NCBI GenBank assembly: GCA_016584495.1
Contig: WAID01000003.1
Location: 6,714,501-6,778,500, forward strand
Source: Celoporthe dispersa
Taxonomy: Eukaryota; Ascomycota; Sordariomycetes; Diaporthales; Cryphonectriaceae
Length of the DNA: 64,000 bases
Direction of reading: 5' to 3'
Of this stretch, positions 48,473 to 59,805 are shown piece after piece. The position numbers and the translations under genes are program-made. The notes below the pieces were generated by a model. The model saw only the letters and a program-made list of their open reading frames with translations. It did no database searches and had not been told where the DNA came from. How positions within the stretch are numbered: the first letter of the stretch is position 1; the number at the start of each line of letters is the position of its first letter.

Positions 48473-49066
48473 CTAGGTCCGACTCTTGCCCAGCTCACTC
48501 TGGGCCGTGGAGGTGGGCCCACCCTTGACACGCTCACCACCAGCCACCATTTTCGAGCCCTCAGTGATATCGTGCAGGTTTTGGGCGTTGATGGGCTCGC
48601 CAGCGTGCTTCTGCGCTTGAGCCGTGGGGCCACCCTTCACGGGCGCTGTCTGACCCGTAAGCTTAGACTCCGCATGCGCAATGCGAGAGATGGTCTGTGA
48701 GTCAAGAGTGCCTGGGTGTACATCCTGCTGAGTAGACGAGTTGGCCTGAGCCTGTTCCGAAAATCAGCATCATGTTCTCCTCACATTAACAACAACGCTA
48801 GCAGGACCTACTTGGTTACCAGCAGCTTTAGCAGCCACGCTCTCAGCGAAAGCAGCCGGGCCTCCAGCGACGGGGGCGCCCTGTTGAGTGATCTTGGTCT
48901 CACCCTTGGCGATGTCCGAGACGACGCTGCCGTCGACGTTCTCGCCAGCATGCTTCTGGGCCTGGGCGGTCGGACCACCCTTGACGGGGTCGGGCTGGCC
49001 TGTGAGCTCGTTCTCCTTCTTTGTCACCTCGTGGATAAACTGCGAGTCGACCTTGGATTGGGCCAT
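48473..49066 (-). CDS. Seed-maturation-protein (SMP)-like stress protein with a duplicated module
   Basis: Small hydrophilic LEA/SMP-type protein, expected to protect cells or spores against desiccation. Exon 1 (48812-49066, start MAQSKVDSQFIHEV) and exon 2 (48473-48751) join across a GTAGGT...CAG intron in phase 0, 177 residues. Two modules of about 75 residues repeat in tandem; both contain the identical stretch PVKGGPTAQAQKHAGE, and each ends in a second Gly-Gly-Pro element (VAGGPAAFAES, VKGGPTSTAQS). The frame stays open upstream to ATG 49231, adding 55 residues rich in Ser, Arg and Leu that could be a mitochondrial leader (KSSFHTSSLK). I prefer the downstream start because the extra DNA is CT-rich like a leader, but the longer form is possible. 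Confidence 0.87.
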
Positions 49067-49969
49067 CTTGAGGGAGGATGTATGAAATGAGGATTTGAGA
49101 CCGAGAGAAGAGCGTGGTGGCGAAGATCTTGTGGAGTTGCTGATGCGCAAAATTGTCAGCCTGGCAGCTTTTGATGTTGTGTGGGAGAAGGATTTGAGCA
49201 GAGCTCGGGCAAATTGCCAAGTGGATGGCATTTGTGTTGACTAGAATCAGATGTTCATTCCTAGAGAATTTTGTTATGCCTTTCTTCAGTTAATATCGTC
49301 TGGTTGTTAGGGAACTCACGTTCCTTCATTAAACTCTCATGAACAGTCGCGACTTCATCTTAATATACCGGGGACGGCGCTTGATGACGCACAGGAACGG
49401 GAAGGAAGTCACTGCTGGGACGATTGGTGACTTCATTACTGTATTAATTACTCCACCGCGGAGGAAAGCACTATGGTAAACTATAGTGCCCGACGAAAGC
49501 ATGGCACTGCCTTATTTCTTCGACGAAAATATACTCTACGTACTAAGTATTGATATTAAATCGATTACAGCTCCCGCAGTGAGTTATATAGTACCTCGAA
49601 TAACAGGCGTGATAGCTGTTGCCCTCGCTCTGATGGTTTCTCTGGGCACGTTAATGGCTCTGCTAGTTTCTATGGCAGGCCCTACACACATCTTCTCAGT
49701 AGCAGCTCTAGATCAGTGCTTTGCAAACAGGACGGCGCACGCTTTTGAGGATAATCATGTAATTAGACATTGAGGTTTTTTCATGACCATGCATTACTTT
49801 TTAAGAGTGTTGTTTCATTCTCGTTGTCCTGTGATTGACCCCTTAAGGTGCTTGCGTACTTAGTGAGGGAACCCACTTACGTATCCTCCAACACGCCTTA
49901 CCCTTTCCAAATTCCATAGGAAGACCTCTAGCAGACTCAAACATCTGCGTCTCCAATAATTCCATCGCG
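49067..49969. other. Leader and intergenic region
   Basis: The part nearest 49066 is the probable 5' UTR (or alternative N-terminus) of the SMP-like gene; the rest is promoter and the 3' flank of the Fet4-like gene. The open frame at 49486-49773 shows a hydrophobic stretch but no family resemblance. Confidence 0.5.
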
Positions 49970-51613
49970 TTAGATGTCCCTGGCCATCTCCACATCGACG
50001 CCGTTGATAGTGAAGGTCTGAGTAACCAGCCCGCCCTTCTCGTCACGGCTCAGATCATCAGCCTCTCCGGTTCCAGCTGCTAGGTGCTTATCTAGGATGA
50101 GGCGCCGGTGCAGGACATCGTCATACGTCATGCGCCTCTTCTCATCATCCATATTGTGTGCCTGCAGAAGCAGGATCAGCAAGAAGCCCTCGACGATCAT
50201 AGTCGGCGTGTTGCAGAGGAGCTGGCCAGTCTCTGTCCACTGCATAGCAGACGCGACGATGAGGAGGGCGATGACTGTGGAGACGGCGAGATAGCTAGCC
50301 AGACAGCTACTACACGCGCGGCCGATGGCGGCGCTGAGGCGCTGGTTGAGCGACAGCTTCCTCATCTGGGCTTCGACCGGCATCTGGATTCCGATGATTG
50401 AGAAGACCCTCGCGTCCTGGTCGACGAGCTCACGAAAGTGTTTCTCGGCCAGCTTGGCCTCGCGCGAGTCAACGTTCTTGAGGATGAAACCATCGATGAA
50501 ACCAATCAGACCAGTATAGGTGCCAATGATGAGGAACCAGTTGTCGTCGAAGTCCATCGGCTCGCCAACTGCGATCCACAGGGTCAAGACGACGGCAGAG
50601 ATTGTGAGGCCGATCGATCCACCAATGATAAAGGCATAAATATCAATAGCCCTTACCCATCTAGACAATGGAGGGGGCGTGCTGGCGACAGTCGGGTTCG
50701 GGGTCACGTCTCCAGTCATGCGGCGGAGCTGCATCTCGAGCTCCCTGTCAAGAAGCTCGATGCTCTGGACCGTCTTGGTCATGTGTATCTCGTGCTGCCT
50801 GCGGATGTTCTGCAAGAACATGGTCACAAAGGTGATTTCCAATGCTGTCCCTGTGTTGACCCAAAGCTGCCAGGTGTCTGAGAACTGCGATGGGATGCCG
50901 AGGAAGACCCAGGCGATAATGGCCGCAGTGTAGATACCAAGAGAGATCAGGTGGCCGACGACCTTGGCGACCCCGTTTGAGAACCTATCAAAGGCATCTT
51001 CCTTTGTGTGTAGCCCCTCGAGAACATCTCCCCTGATCCTGTGCGTCGAGGCCGCGAGCACCGTTCTCTCTTCTGGCTTGAGGGATCGGACCATTCGCTC
51101 GTTAGACTTGCTTCGGGAGATCAAGCCACAGATCCGGCCCAGAAGCCCGCGGGTGTTGTTGTTCTGCTGACGCATGAGGAGCGTGGCGGAGAAATAGGCC
51201 TGGAGTGATGAGACGTCCTGTAGAACCACCTGCCAGGTGTCCGTCGCGTTGATGACGACGCCCCAGATACCCCAGGCAACCAACAAGAGCATCACGAAAC
51301 CAAGAGACCATCTCGAGCCAGCCGCGTTCACAATTTTATTGAGCAGGCCGTCGTTGTCTTTTCTGGTCTTCACGGGGCGGGGTGGGAGCTCGACGTCGTC
51401 AAAGGTATTGTGAGAGAAGTCTTTTCCGAGAGTGGCGCTGCGCTCGACGTAATACACCTTCTCGGGAACCACCAGGGTCTGCTCGCTTGGAAACTGGGTT
51501 TCGGCGGTGGTTGAGGTGACATACTGGGCCTCGGGGGCATTGCGGACGTCATGGAAGAAGTTCCTTGCGCCTCGGATAGGGTTCCAGCCCATATTGATAG
51601 AATTGCTACTCAA
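49970..51613 (-). CDS. Low-affinity iron permease, Fet4-like
   Basis: Plasma-membrane permease of the low-affinity Fe(II) transporter family (PF04120), moving iron and other divalent metals. Single exon, 547 residues. Hydrophobic spans include LGFVMLLLVAWGIWGVVI, ISLGIYTAAIIAWVFLGI, ALEITFVTMFLQNI, FIIGGSIGLTISAVVLTLWI, WFLIIGTYTGLIGFIDGFIL, LAVSTVIALLIVASAM and MIVEGFLLILLLQAHN. The two halves look related: NTGTALEITFVTMFLQN followed by a charged helix parallels NTPTMIVEGFLLILLLQAHN followed by a charged helix. The N-terminal 90 residues are cytosolic and hydrophilic. The length and span layout fit fungal Fet4 homologues. Metal specificity cannot be read directly. Confidence 0.92.
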   Translation of the reverse strand: MSSNSINMGWNPIRGARNFFHDVRNAPEAQYVTSTTAETQFPSEQTLVVPEKVYYVERSATLGKDFSHNTFDDVELPPRPVKTRKDNDGLLNKIVNAAGSRWSLGFVMLLLVAWGIWGVVINATDTWQVVLQDVSSLQAYFSATLLMRQQNNNTRGLLGRICGLISRSKSNERMVRSLKPEERTVLAASTHRIRGDVLEGLHTKEDAFDRFSNGVAKVVGHLISLGIYTAAIIAWVFLGIPSQFSDTWQLWVNTGTALEITFVTMFLQNIRRQHEIHMTKTVQSIELLDRELEMQLRRMTGDVTPNPTVASTPPPLSRWVRAIDIYAFIIGGSIGLTISAVVLTLWIAVGEPMDFDDNWFLIIGTYTGLIGFIDGFILKNVDSREAKLAEKHFRELVDQDARVFSIIGIQMPVEAQMRKLSLNQRLSAAIGRACSSCLASYLAVSTVIALLIVASAMQWTETGQLLCNTPTMIVEGFLLILLLQAHNMDDEKRRMTYDDVLHRRLILDKHLAAGTGEADDLSRDEKGGLVTQTFTINGVDVEMARDI

Positions 51614-53497
51614 TACGAGTATAAATATTAAGAAAAGAGATTGCCCTTCAACGAAGAAGCCTCAGACGCCCAGCGTAGAGACAAGAAAGAGAGAAACAAA
51701 TCAAAAACATGCAGATGCTCAAAAGACAGCTCATCAAGAACAGAAGCGCTGAAAACAAGATAATGATGAAGAATTAGAATGTGATGAGGTCCAGTAACGG
51801 CTGCAGCACACCATCTTGAAGAACAATTTATCAACGGCTCCGACTTGTCACAGTGTATTGTCTTACAATCACAGACTCGAAATACAGTTCGCATTGCCAA
51901 GGAATCGCAAAGCTGTGATCTTACTGCCTGCCGTGTAGCTCGAACACAACCTCGAACAGAATGTTTTGATAGAGACACGACATGTCAAACCACATAATAT
52001 CCCAATCTGTACACAAATATGCTGGACTCCGTGTGTAAACAGACGATTAGTATCCGAGCGCGTCCACCCAACTGCTTTTGTTTTGACGTTAAAATTGGCT
52101 GCTATGCGCTAGGTGTAGGTGGGCCGGGTATACGCACTCAACTCCACAAGTTTCAACGGAGGCCCGCCTCCCGGGACGATCTCGCGGGCACTTTACACCA
52201 ATGTGTGCTTCTCGCTGCGACGGGGTCTGTTTCGTCTCGGCATTTGCCTCCCTCCCGCACGGGGCGGTCATAGAACCTTGTCCCCTCTGGTCCCCAATTT
52301 TTCAACTCCCGTTGAGCCTGACGTATCAGACGGTGCTGACAATTACTGTGCCCTCGTTCGGTAACTATTTGTTGATGTGAGACAGCTATGATCGTCAGCT
52401 ACTCTGGACATCAGAGAAAATGGCCTCATCATCCGGCTCCCGGGCGTGGAGACTGTCACAACTTGGAGGCGATCATTTTTTTATTCTTCTATTTTTTTCT
52501 AAAAAAAAAAGGCAGCACGAACCATCATGGGATACCTTGACCATATATGTATACGCAGATCCACAGAGTGAGGACGGTGACGAGAGGCTTAGACGAAGTC
52601 TCCTGCTACACAAGGCTGTACAATTACTGACTGGTAGCACCACATATGAGTGCTTGTATGAAGTATGATCCCCTTGGCTAGTGTACACCCTCCACAGATA
52701 ATCATGACAACATGTGCTGGGATGGACGAAAGGGAGCATTTTCTCGGATGGTGCCGACGACATTATTGGGAACCAAATGGGAGCTGGGGGAAAATTATTA
52801 TGCATAATAACGGCCCGCATGAAAGCTGTTCTTTTTGACGAATAGGGGATTTTCTGGTCTTGTCAGAATGACAGGGACTCTACATGGGCACGCTGGGGAC
52901 ACCCTAGCCTACTCCACTGCGGATACACAGGGGGGAAAAAAAGCAATGCCGACATAATAAATTGTAAATCTTAGGTACTCTGCAGAGCGGCGAGACAGAA
53001 CCTTGGAACACGAGACTCATCTCACCCGTAGACCACGCGCATATGCCAAGAGACCGCCTGAAGCAGGATATCAATTCTCAGTGCACATCATCGAGCCATC
53101 GCCGGAGATGAAACGCTGCTGAGATCAGGATACATCCGACCAGAATGGCAGACGAATATAGCATCACTACCCGCGTTCCGAGTTTCCACTGCTCCAGAAC
53201 AACTACATAACAGATACATAATGGGAGGAAGTTGCCACAGTTGACGACAGTCGAATTCTTAATCGCCAAGATGGCTAGTATCTTAAGGGGAAAATTGCCA
53301 ACGGACTCTTCGGTCCTGTGATCAGCTGTCACTGATCAGACCGGACAAAACTGTAACAGAAACTTGAGGCAACAATACATTCCTAGAAGGAGTATTAATC
53401 CACCTATTCAAAGGAAATGTATACAGATTAATCAGAAAAATCCCATCACTGTCGATCAGATCGTGGTTGCTGTTGTGCCGTTGGTCTTCGGCCCAGT
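51614..53497. other. Intergenic region
   Basis: About 1.9 kb with an A10 run near 52501. Open frames at 51628-51978, 52473-52820, 53078-53332 and 53322-53912 are antisense or lack domains. The last two lie beside the cysteine-rich gene, and I could not link them to it by splicing. Confidence 0.45.
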
Positions 53498-54374
53498 CTA
53501 GGTACTTGTCGTAATAGACGTCGAGGTCTGCAAGCTTGCAGCGGAGCTTGTCGATTTCAAGGCACTTGTAGTCGGAGCACTGGAGACGATGATTGTGCTC
53601 TGCATTGCACTGGATAAAGACACCTGTGTGCTTCCGATAGAACTGGATGTTGTCGACGTCGAGTTGGCAGAGATGATCGATGTTGTCTCGGTCGGAGCCC
53701 CGCTGTCGGCGCAATAGCCATCGGATGTACACATTTGCCCGGGAAAGCAAATTAGACCATTTGGGCAGCAGACGTATCCGATGGGCATGCACCTGGGCAG
53801 GAGTTAGCACTGTCCCGTTTCGTATCGATCTTGCGCTTGAATTTCGGGTTCTGCTTACCCGCCGACGCACGGCACGTAGCCAACAGGGCATGACGGTGGC
53901 AAGCCCACACACGTCTTCCCAATCTATTCGTGGGATCTCACTTTAGAACAGAGCTCTCTGGCTTAGGAGTAGGGGTATGCCTAGCAGGGCTCCGAACCTA
54001 CACGGCAGCATCCACCCGCCACGCAGTAGTATCCGCTAGAGCAATAGCCTGGACTGATATTACGAGGATCGTTAGTATAGAGCAGGTGTTGTGTTTGAGA
54101 TAATTTCCAAGACAACTGTCAAAGGCAAGAGCTTGTGAAATTAAACATACTTGATGGGGGGACAGCAAACGTCGCCCAAGGGCATACATCCATTCCCACA
54201 TGGAGTAAAACCAAAAGGGCACGAAATAAGTTGTCGAGGGGTTACAGGACTGAATGCACCAGGTGAACCGCCGCTCAGAGCAGAATAAGTATCGGCTGCC
54301 CGTCTCTGCAATTCGAGGCCGGCCACTCCAGCTGCAAGCAGCCACAGTGCCAAGCCGAGAAGCTTTGAGAACAT
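53498..54374 (-). CDS. Secreted cysteine-rich protein with a duplicated module and Ser/Thr tail
   Basis: Extracellular protein of unknown function. Exons 54151-54374, 54002-54053, 53859-53923 and 53498-53792 join in phase to 211 residues. The N-terminus MFSKLLGLALWLLAAGVAG is a signal peptide. Two cysteine-rich modules follow: CPFGFTPCGNGCMPLGDVCC and CPVGYVPCVGGCMPIGYVCC. Between and after them are short Cys-containing elements (YCSSGYYCVAGGCC; GLICFPGQMCTSDGYC). The last 70 residues are almost all Ser, Thr, Ala and Ile, as in O-glycosylated wall proteins. No hydrophobic GPI-type tail is visible before the stop, so the C-terminus may be incomplete. Intron borders fall between Cys pairs. It could be a wall protein, adhesin or effector; no family was recognised. 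Confidence 0.8.
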
Positions 54375-55294
54375 TATCTTTGAATATAAGATGATGAATG
54401 GGACCTAAGAGGCTAAAAGTATAGATGAGAGGGTACAAGAGTCAAGCGTAAGTATACTCAGATGTGAGTGTTGTGTCATGCGATTGGCGACTCAAATTGT
54501 CTCGAGGTGGATCAATCTATTTATCAAGACCTCTTGGGGTATGACATCCGTAAGTCCTAGATCTAGACTTCCCCTCAGATGCCACATTATTCAGCCGGCC
54601 GACAGGTTGCTTTCGCCTTCAGCTATGAGGCGCTCAACCTCGAAGGTTATAGCTTCGACGCTATTCCACATGTTGAGAACGCATTCATAGGCACGAGATC
54701 TGCAAGCTGTGTCCCTCAGACAAGAAGCAGGATGCTATATGATGCTACATCATCCTTCAATGAAGTTCTGAAGAAACTATCGTCCACTATCTTTTCCCTG
54801 GTCTGACCAAGATGCAACTTAGATAGCCAGCCTTGGTCTCGCCGTGTTGATCTTGGCTTCCTAAAGAAGCACTCAAGTTAGTCACACCGATGTGCGTGGC
54901 TTCTTGTAAAGCCAGTATTGCGCGATTCAGGGTATGGACAAAGGAGATACGTTTCTGTCACTGGCTACCATTCTTCACCTTTACCTCATTCCAACAAGCC
55001 CCGATATGCGGCTGAGGAGGGAGGGCGTGGCATGTACGCCTTGGACATAGTCAAGCTTGGCAGGAGTATTTGACCCTTCTTGGACGCTCACGAGATGTGT
55101 TTGGAAAAACTCATGTTGAGCTTAAGTTAGGATGAAGGTGGCATGCACATTTATTACGTCTGGCCTGCTGCCGAATACTGACTCTCCACGAACCCAGCAT
55201 CCCTTGATCTCCACACATGCACACCCCAAAACCTTCATTCCCGACACAAGCTGCCCAGCCGCCAGATACAGTATAGGATCCTCGTGCCTCTTGC
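54375..55294. other. Intergenic region
   Basis: About 0.9 kb upstream of the cysteine-rich gene and downstream of the broken gene. The open frame at 54579-54806 has no recognisable domain. Confidence 0.45.
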
Positions 55295-56606
55295 CTCACC
55301 TATACCTGCAACTTATAGACCCCCCTTCTTCCGGGGGGGCGTCGATGAGCTGTGCGGAGACCATGGTCAGATGGTGCTGGATCACACGTAAGCAGTAGGA
55401 GGCCACCAACTCACCTGGCCGACACTTTCAGCCATGGATTTGAGGGTCAGAATTAGAATGCGGGTATCCATCTTCAATTGTGTGAGCTCCTCAGCCACGT
55501 CCTGCATGAGCTGTGCGATCTCGGCGGCCTGGTCCTTGATGATTGCGTCGTTACGCCTGATGGTTCCCTCTCCACAGTCCAGTCGGTCCTCTGTATCCTA
55601 AACACGGTCCGCAATGTGGTTGAAGATGAGCTGGAGGTTGCAAATCTTCTTGAAGTTCTCGCGGGCTAGCGTCTCAACGCGCACGATACCAGCAGCCGTC
55701 AGAGTCATGTCATCGGCGGGGTTGTCGGAATTCTCGATCGCAGATGAAGCGATACCTGCGGCGGTCGCCTCACCGGTATATTCCTCGGCCCACTTGTTGA
55801 CTTCTCGATGACTGTCCATGGACAGGAATGCTGTAACGGTTGGGTCTTTGGTGATGTCGGAGCCCGTCCATATCGCCGAGGGCCCACCGCCGTTGTCGTA
55901 GGTACTCGGTACCTGCATCCAGTCAGCGGACAATGCCACCGGTAAGAACCCTACGAAGATCATCAAGGAAGAAGTGATTGCTCGACCGCGCATCTCGAGT
56001 CGATAAGACCCCCCAGGAACGGCCGCCTGGGGCCCCAGGAATTAACACCACGCCGCCCCCAAGCGACAACGAATCACCCTGGACGATAATGCCGACAATT
56101 GCTATCAGTGCCCCTCTAATGGTGAACCAACCGTTGTTGAAATAGGTGGCAAAGTTATCGCTTGTCATCCCGAGGAGTTTGATCAGTCCTCCTATTGGTT
56201 AGGCTGACAGCTCAGAGATCACTCCAGGGGTGGAAACTCACGCCGAGGCGAGAGAAGTTATGGGGTCGCGTTCAAGGGGTGGCTCACTTCTTTCTCAGAC
56301 AGGCGATGGATGTCCAAATGAGAATTGATAGAAGGCAGTTGCACACTCCTTGATGATCTCGACCCCAAGTTTTTAGACCACGTAGAGTGTGTGTTGGCAG
56401 CGGTGGCGTTGTGCGATGAGATAGTGGAGATGAGAGAAGGGTGAAGAAGAGAAGGGGGGTGGAGAGAGGAGGGAAGAGATAGATGTCACATAGGCTGGAT
56501 GCAGTACTTAAGTTTGCGAACTTACATTGATACCTTCAGCTTGGGCTTGGGCCTGTGCAGCCGCTCGGCGGCGACGCTCTCGGTCGCTCTTGTCTAAACG
56601 CGCCAT
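55295..56606 (-). pseudogene. Unknown multi-exon gene with a frame break and an in-frame TAG
   Basis: Coding is visible in pieces. The start is ATG 56606 (MARLDKSDRERRRRAAAQ), ending at a GTAAGT donor at about 56525. A middle piece near 56270 reads PLERDPITSLASA before GTGAGT. A long piece from about 56180 reads DNFATYFNNGWFTIRGALIA, with a hydrophobic helix and the Gly-rich GGGVVLIPGAPGG. One surplus base in the C6 run 56009-56014 breaks the frame; after dropping it, coding continues as MRGRAITSSLMIFVGFLPVA and on to FNHIADRV. There TAG (55598-55600) interrupts, yet the same frame continues with DTEDRLDCGEGTIRRNDAI and a coiled-coil-like helix to MAESVGQ at a GTGAGT donor. A last short exon may end at 55295. 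I do not recognise the family; one intron phase could not be reconciled. The nonsense codon suggests a pseudogene or a missed intron. Confidence 0.55.
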
Positions 56607-57948
56607 GTTAGATGAGTTGTTGATGGAAATTGATAGTAGTAGGTCTGCTGGCGTGAAGGCTTTAGGTAGGTCGGAAAGTCAACCAGTGATTTGGTTTGTT
56701 GTGGTAGGTAAAAGAGAAAAGATTCTGGGTCCTGCTGCGGTGTGGAAACACTATTATATAGTGACAGCCTCGTATGCACGGTCCACTGCGCACACGGTTG
56801 ACCGCCCGCAGCAGCCAATGATATTATTCTGTCAGTATCCACCTTTCTGCCTTTCCTATTGTCCTGCACCGCTTACTGCTTTATTTTTCTGGTTTTTTTT
56901 CTTTTCATCCGATGTTGCGAGCCCAGGACGCGACTGGGAGAGGTGAGGGCGTAAATTACGCGCCCGCGTTACTCGTGCCACCAGCCTGCCCAAGCAATTC
57001 TTCAGAATCAAAACACGTAGGCACAGCAACGAGGCTGGGGAAAAGAATGATTACAGGTTAGATGTGCATACTTTAGAGAACCGAAATCGCCACCAGCGAT
57101 ACGGGAGAGGAGAAGAGGCCCGTCAGATCAGTCGTTAAGGCACTGATGTTAGCTGCCTCGAGTCTTGTGAGACATACGCAATGGCAAATTACTCTACAGC
57201 AATAAACATAAGGTACTATGTACGTAAGACAGACCTACGAGTGTGCGCAGCTAAAAGGAGTGACTACTCGCAGCTAGCTGTAAATGACTGCGGTCTATAG
57301 CTGAGCAACAGCTGGACTCCCACAGCGAGACCTCGAATGTTGAGTGCTTAAATGAAGACAGTACAAGGTGGTCAAGGGCTCGGGATCACATGTTATCAGG
57401 TCCAACCATTCATCTAGGTACTCGAACCCGTCTCCAGCCCCCAAGTTGTATCGTGTTCCCCCACAATTGCCTGCCAGCAGTGTGCACATGACCTGAGGAG
57501 GATCGAGACCATTGAATTTGGAGTGGAGATAGTAGTGAATATCCTCTGTGGGGGGAATTGCGCGAGCCGTTTCGGGGAAATGCACACATGCTGCATTACT
57601 GCTTATGCCCTTGCCTTGGGAGGGGTTCACTGCGCGTTGCGCCGAGGAACCACCGTTCTCACTACTTACAAAGTAGTATTATTACAGCGTACCGCTGTGA
57701 GGTCATACTACAGGACGGCGAAGCTTACACGAAGGATATACGGCTACACGGCTCCTGACCCGAAATATGAATGGTACGTTGATGATTATTTAGACAAGAT
57801 GCCCGCTGTGTTCAGTATGTAGCGTCCTTGATTATGTACACGTGCAATCGCTGATACAATTACCAGCTAATTGATTGTCCGCACCGATCATCATCCCCTT
57901 CGTCAATTCCAGCCCCAACACCACCACCAACGACACCGACTACCCTCC
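56607..57948. other. Intergenic region
   Basis: About 1.34 kb between divergent genes. A weakly protein-like minus-strand frame lies at 57295-57630 (see its entry). The rest shows no supported feature. Confidence 0.45.
57295..57630 (-). CDS. Doubtful small open frame
   Basis: The frame of 111 codons contains EDIHYYLHSKFNGLDPPQVM and GTRYNLGAGDGFEYLDEWLD, a protein-like composition with acidic and aromatic residues. There is no signal peptide, recognised domain or exon partner. It may be a fragment of an unrecognised gene or chance. Confidence 0.25.
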   Translation of the reverse strand: MNPSQGKGISSNAACVHFPETARAIPPTEDIHYYLHSKFNGLDPPQVMCTLLAGNCGGTRYNLGAGDGFEYLDEWLDLITCDPEPLTTLYCLHLSTQHSRSRCGSPAVAQL

Positions 57949-59805
57949 ATGAAATACGACTACATCATCGCGGGCGGCGGCACCTGCGGCCTCCTCCTCG
58001 CCAACCGCCTCTCCACGGACCCCAACACCACCGTTGCTGTTATCGAACCAGGCCAAGACGTCCGCAGCAACCCCAACGTGACAAACCCATCCGACTCGCT
58101 CAATAACTACAACACCGCCATCGACTGGGCGTACCCAACGGTACCCCAGGCGGGTGCCGCAGGCCGCACGTTCCAGCTGCATTCGGGCAAGGCTGTCGGT
58201 GGTACGAGCACCATCAACGGAATGGCATATATTCGCGCCGACGCAGCGGAGATCGACGCGTGGGAGGCGCTGGGGAGCAAAGGGTGGAATTGGGACGCGC
58301 TACTGCCGTATTATGAGAGAGTGGAGAGGTTCACGGCGCCGACGAAGGCGCAGGCGGAGGTGGGGGCTAGCTATGAGCCTGCGTATCATGGCGAAGATGG
58401 GCTGTTGCATGTGGGGTTTCGGTATGTGCTGCCGAATGGGTCGTTTGAAGGAATTGTGCGGGATACCTGGCAGGCTCTTGGTTATGAGTTCAATGAGGAT
58501 GTAAACAGTGGCGAGACTCGTGGGTTTGATGTCTGGCCGCAGACGATTGATCGGGATACTGACCTGCGCTGGGATGCGGCGAGGGCATTCTACTATGCGA
58601 TTGAGAGCCGCCCTAACCTGCACCTCCTGAACGGTACGGTGGTAAGATTGTTGTGGGATGAGCAGGCTGGCAGTGCGAAGGAGACAGCGGTCGGCTTGGA
58701 GTATTCGGATGTCAACAACAACACGATCACCATCGAGGCTGGAAAAGAGGTGATCCTATCTGCTGGGTCACTCAGGTCACCTCTCATCCTGGAGGCATCG
58801 GGAGTTGGAAGCCCACAGTGAGACCAACATCGTCTAAAAAAAGACGAACCCCCTCCCCCCCTTTCCTCCATACTATCCATCAATATACTGACAACAAATT
58901 TGATAGAGTCCTCTCTAGCCTTGGAATCGACACCATCATCGACCTTCCCGGCGTGGGCGAGAACCTCCAAGAACAGCCTATCATCGACCATTTCTACCTC
59001 GGCAACCTAAGCGTCACGGGAACCGCAACATACGCGATCTTCGGCACAGCGGACGACGTATTCGGGCCAGAGAAGTCGACATGGGCAGCCTCCACGAGTG
59101 CCAACTTGTCCCAGTACGCGCAGACAATAGCCTCGGCGTCCAATGGCGCGCTGAACGTGACGGCGATGGAGCTGGTCCTCGAGGTGCAGCACGACCTGAT
59201 GTTCAGCAAGAACGTGACCATTACCGAGTCACTCGTGGGGTACGGCGATGGATACTTCGTGATGGGATCCTGGCTGCTGCTGCCGTTCTCGAGGGGGAGC
59301 GTGCATCTTGGCAGCATGGGGGAGAGAGAGGAGCCGGTGATTGATGTGCGGTACTTCTTGATTGATTTCGATATGGCAGAGGAGGTCTCTATTGGGAAGC
59401 AAGGGCAGTCGTTCTGGCACACGAGCCCTATGAAGGACTACATCACCGCAAACGTGACGGATGAGCCGTCAACCGACGATGAATGGACTGCCTTTGTTAC
59501 TAATTCTTGTACGTGGAACTCTCTCCTTTTCTCTTCTTTTATTTTCTTCTCAAATGATGCCTGGTGATACATAAGAGTCTGAGTGTTCTGTAGTCAGCCC
59601 AAACTATCATCCGATCGGTACGGCGGCTATGATGTCCAGGGAGCTCGGAGGAGTGGTTGATAACGAGCTGAGGGTGTACGGCACGAGTAATGTGCGGGTT
59701 GTGGACGCCTCGGTGTTGCCTTTACAAATCAGTGGTCATCCTACGGCGACGTTATATGCAGTGGCGGAGAAGGCATCGGATTTGATTCGAGGGCGTTCTT
59801 CATAA
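57949..59805 (+). CDS. GMC-family FAD oxidoreductase (glucose/aryl-alcohol oxidase type)
   Basis: Flavoprotein alcohol oxidase or dehydrogenase. Exons 57949-58817, 58907-59508 and 59594-59805 join in phase to 560 residues. The FAD dinucleotide motif GGGTCGLLLANRL is near the start, and the GMC signature GKAVGGTSTINGMAYIR lies near 58190-58225. The second GMC signature region (EVILSAGSLRSPLILEASGVG) ends exon 1. The catalytic pair is visible in exon 3: His in NYHPIGTAAMM and His in SGHPTATLYAVAEKA. I chose ATG 57949 because it lies 4 residues before the FAD motif; no signal peptide is seen, though Asn-X-Ser/Thr sites are abundant, which suggests a secreted relative or an unrecognised upstream exon. 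The substrate is unknown. Confidence 0.9.

Noticed and set aside
49486..49773. 95-codon open frame with a hydrophobic stretch
   Set aside because: No family resemblance, no splice partner, and an AT-rich intergenic setting.
53078..53332. Minus-strand open frame with one membrane span near the cysteine-rich gene
   Set aside because: I could not connect it to the upstream exons by valid splice sites, and it has no recognisable domain on its own.
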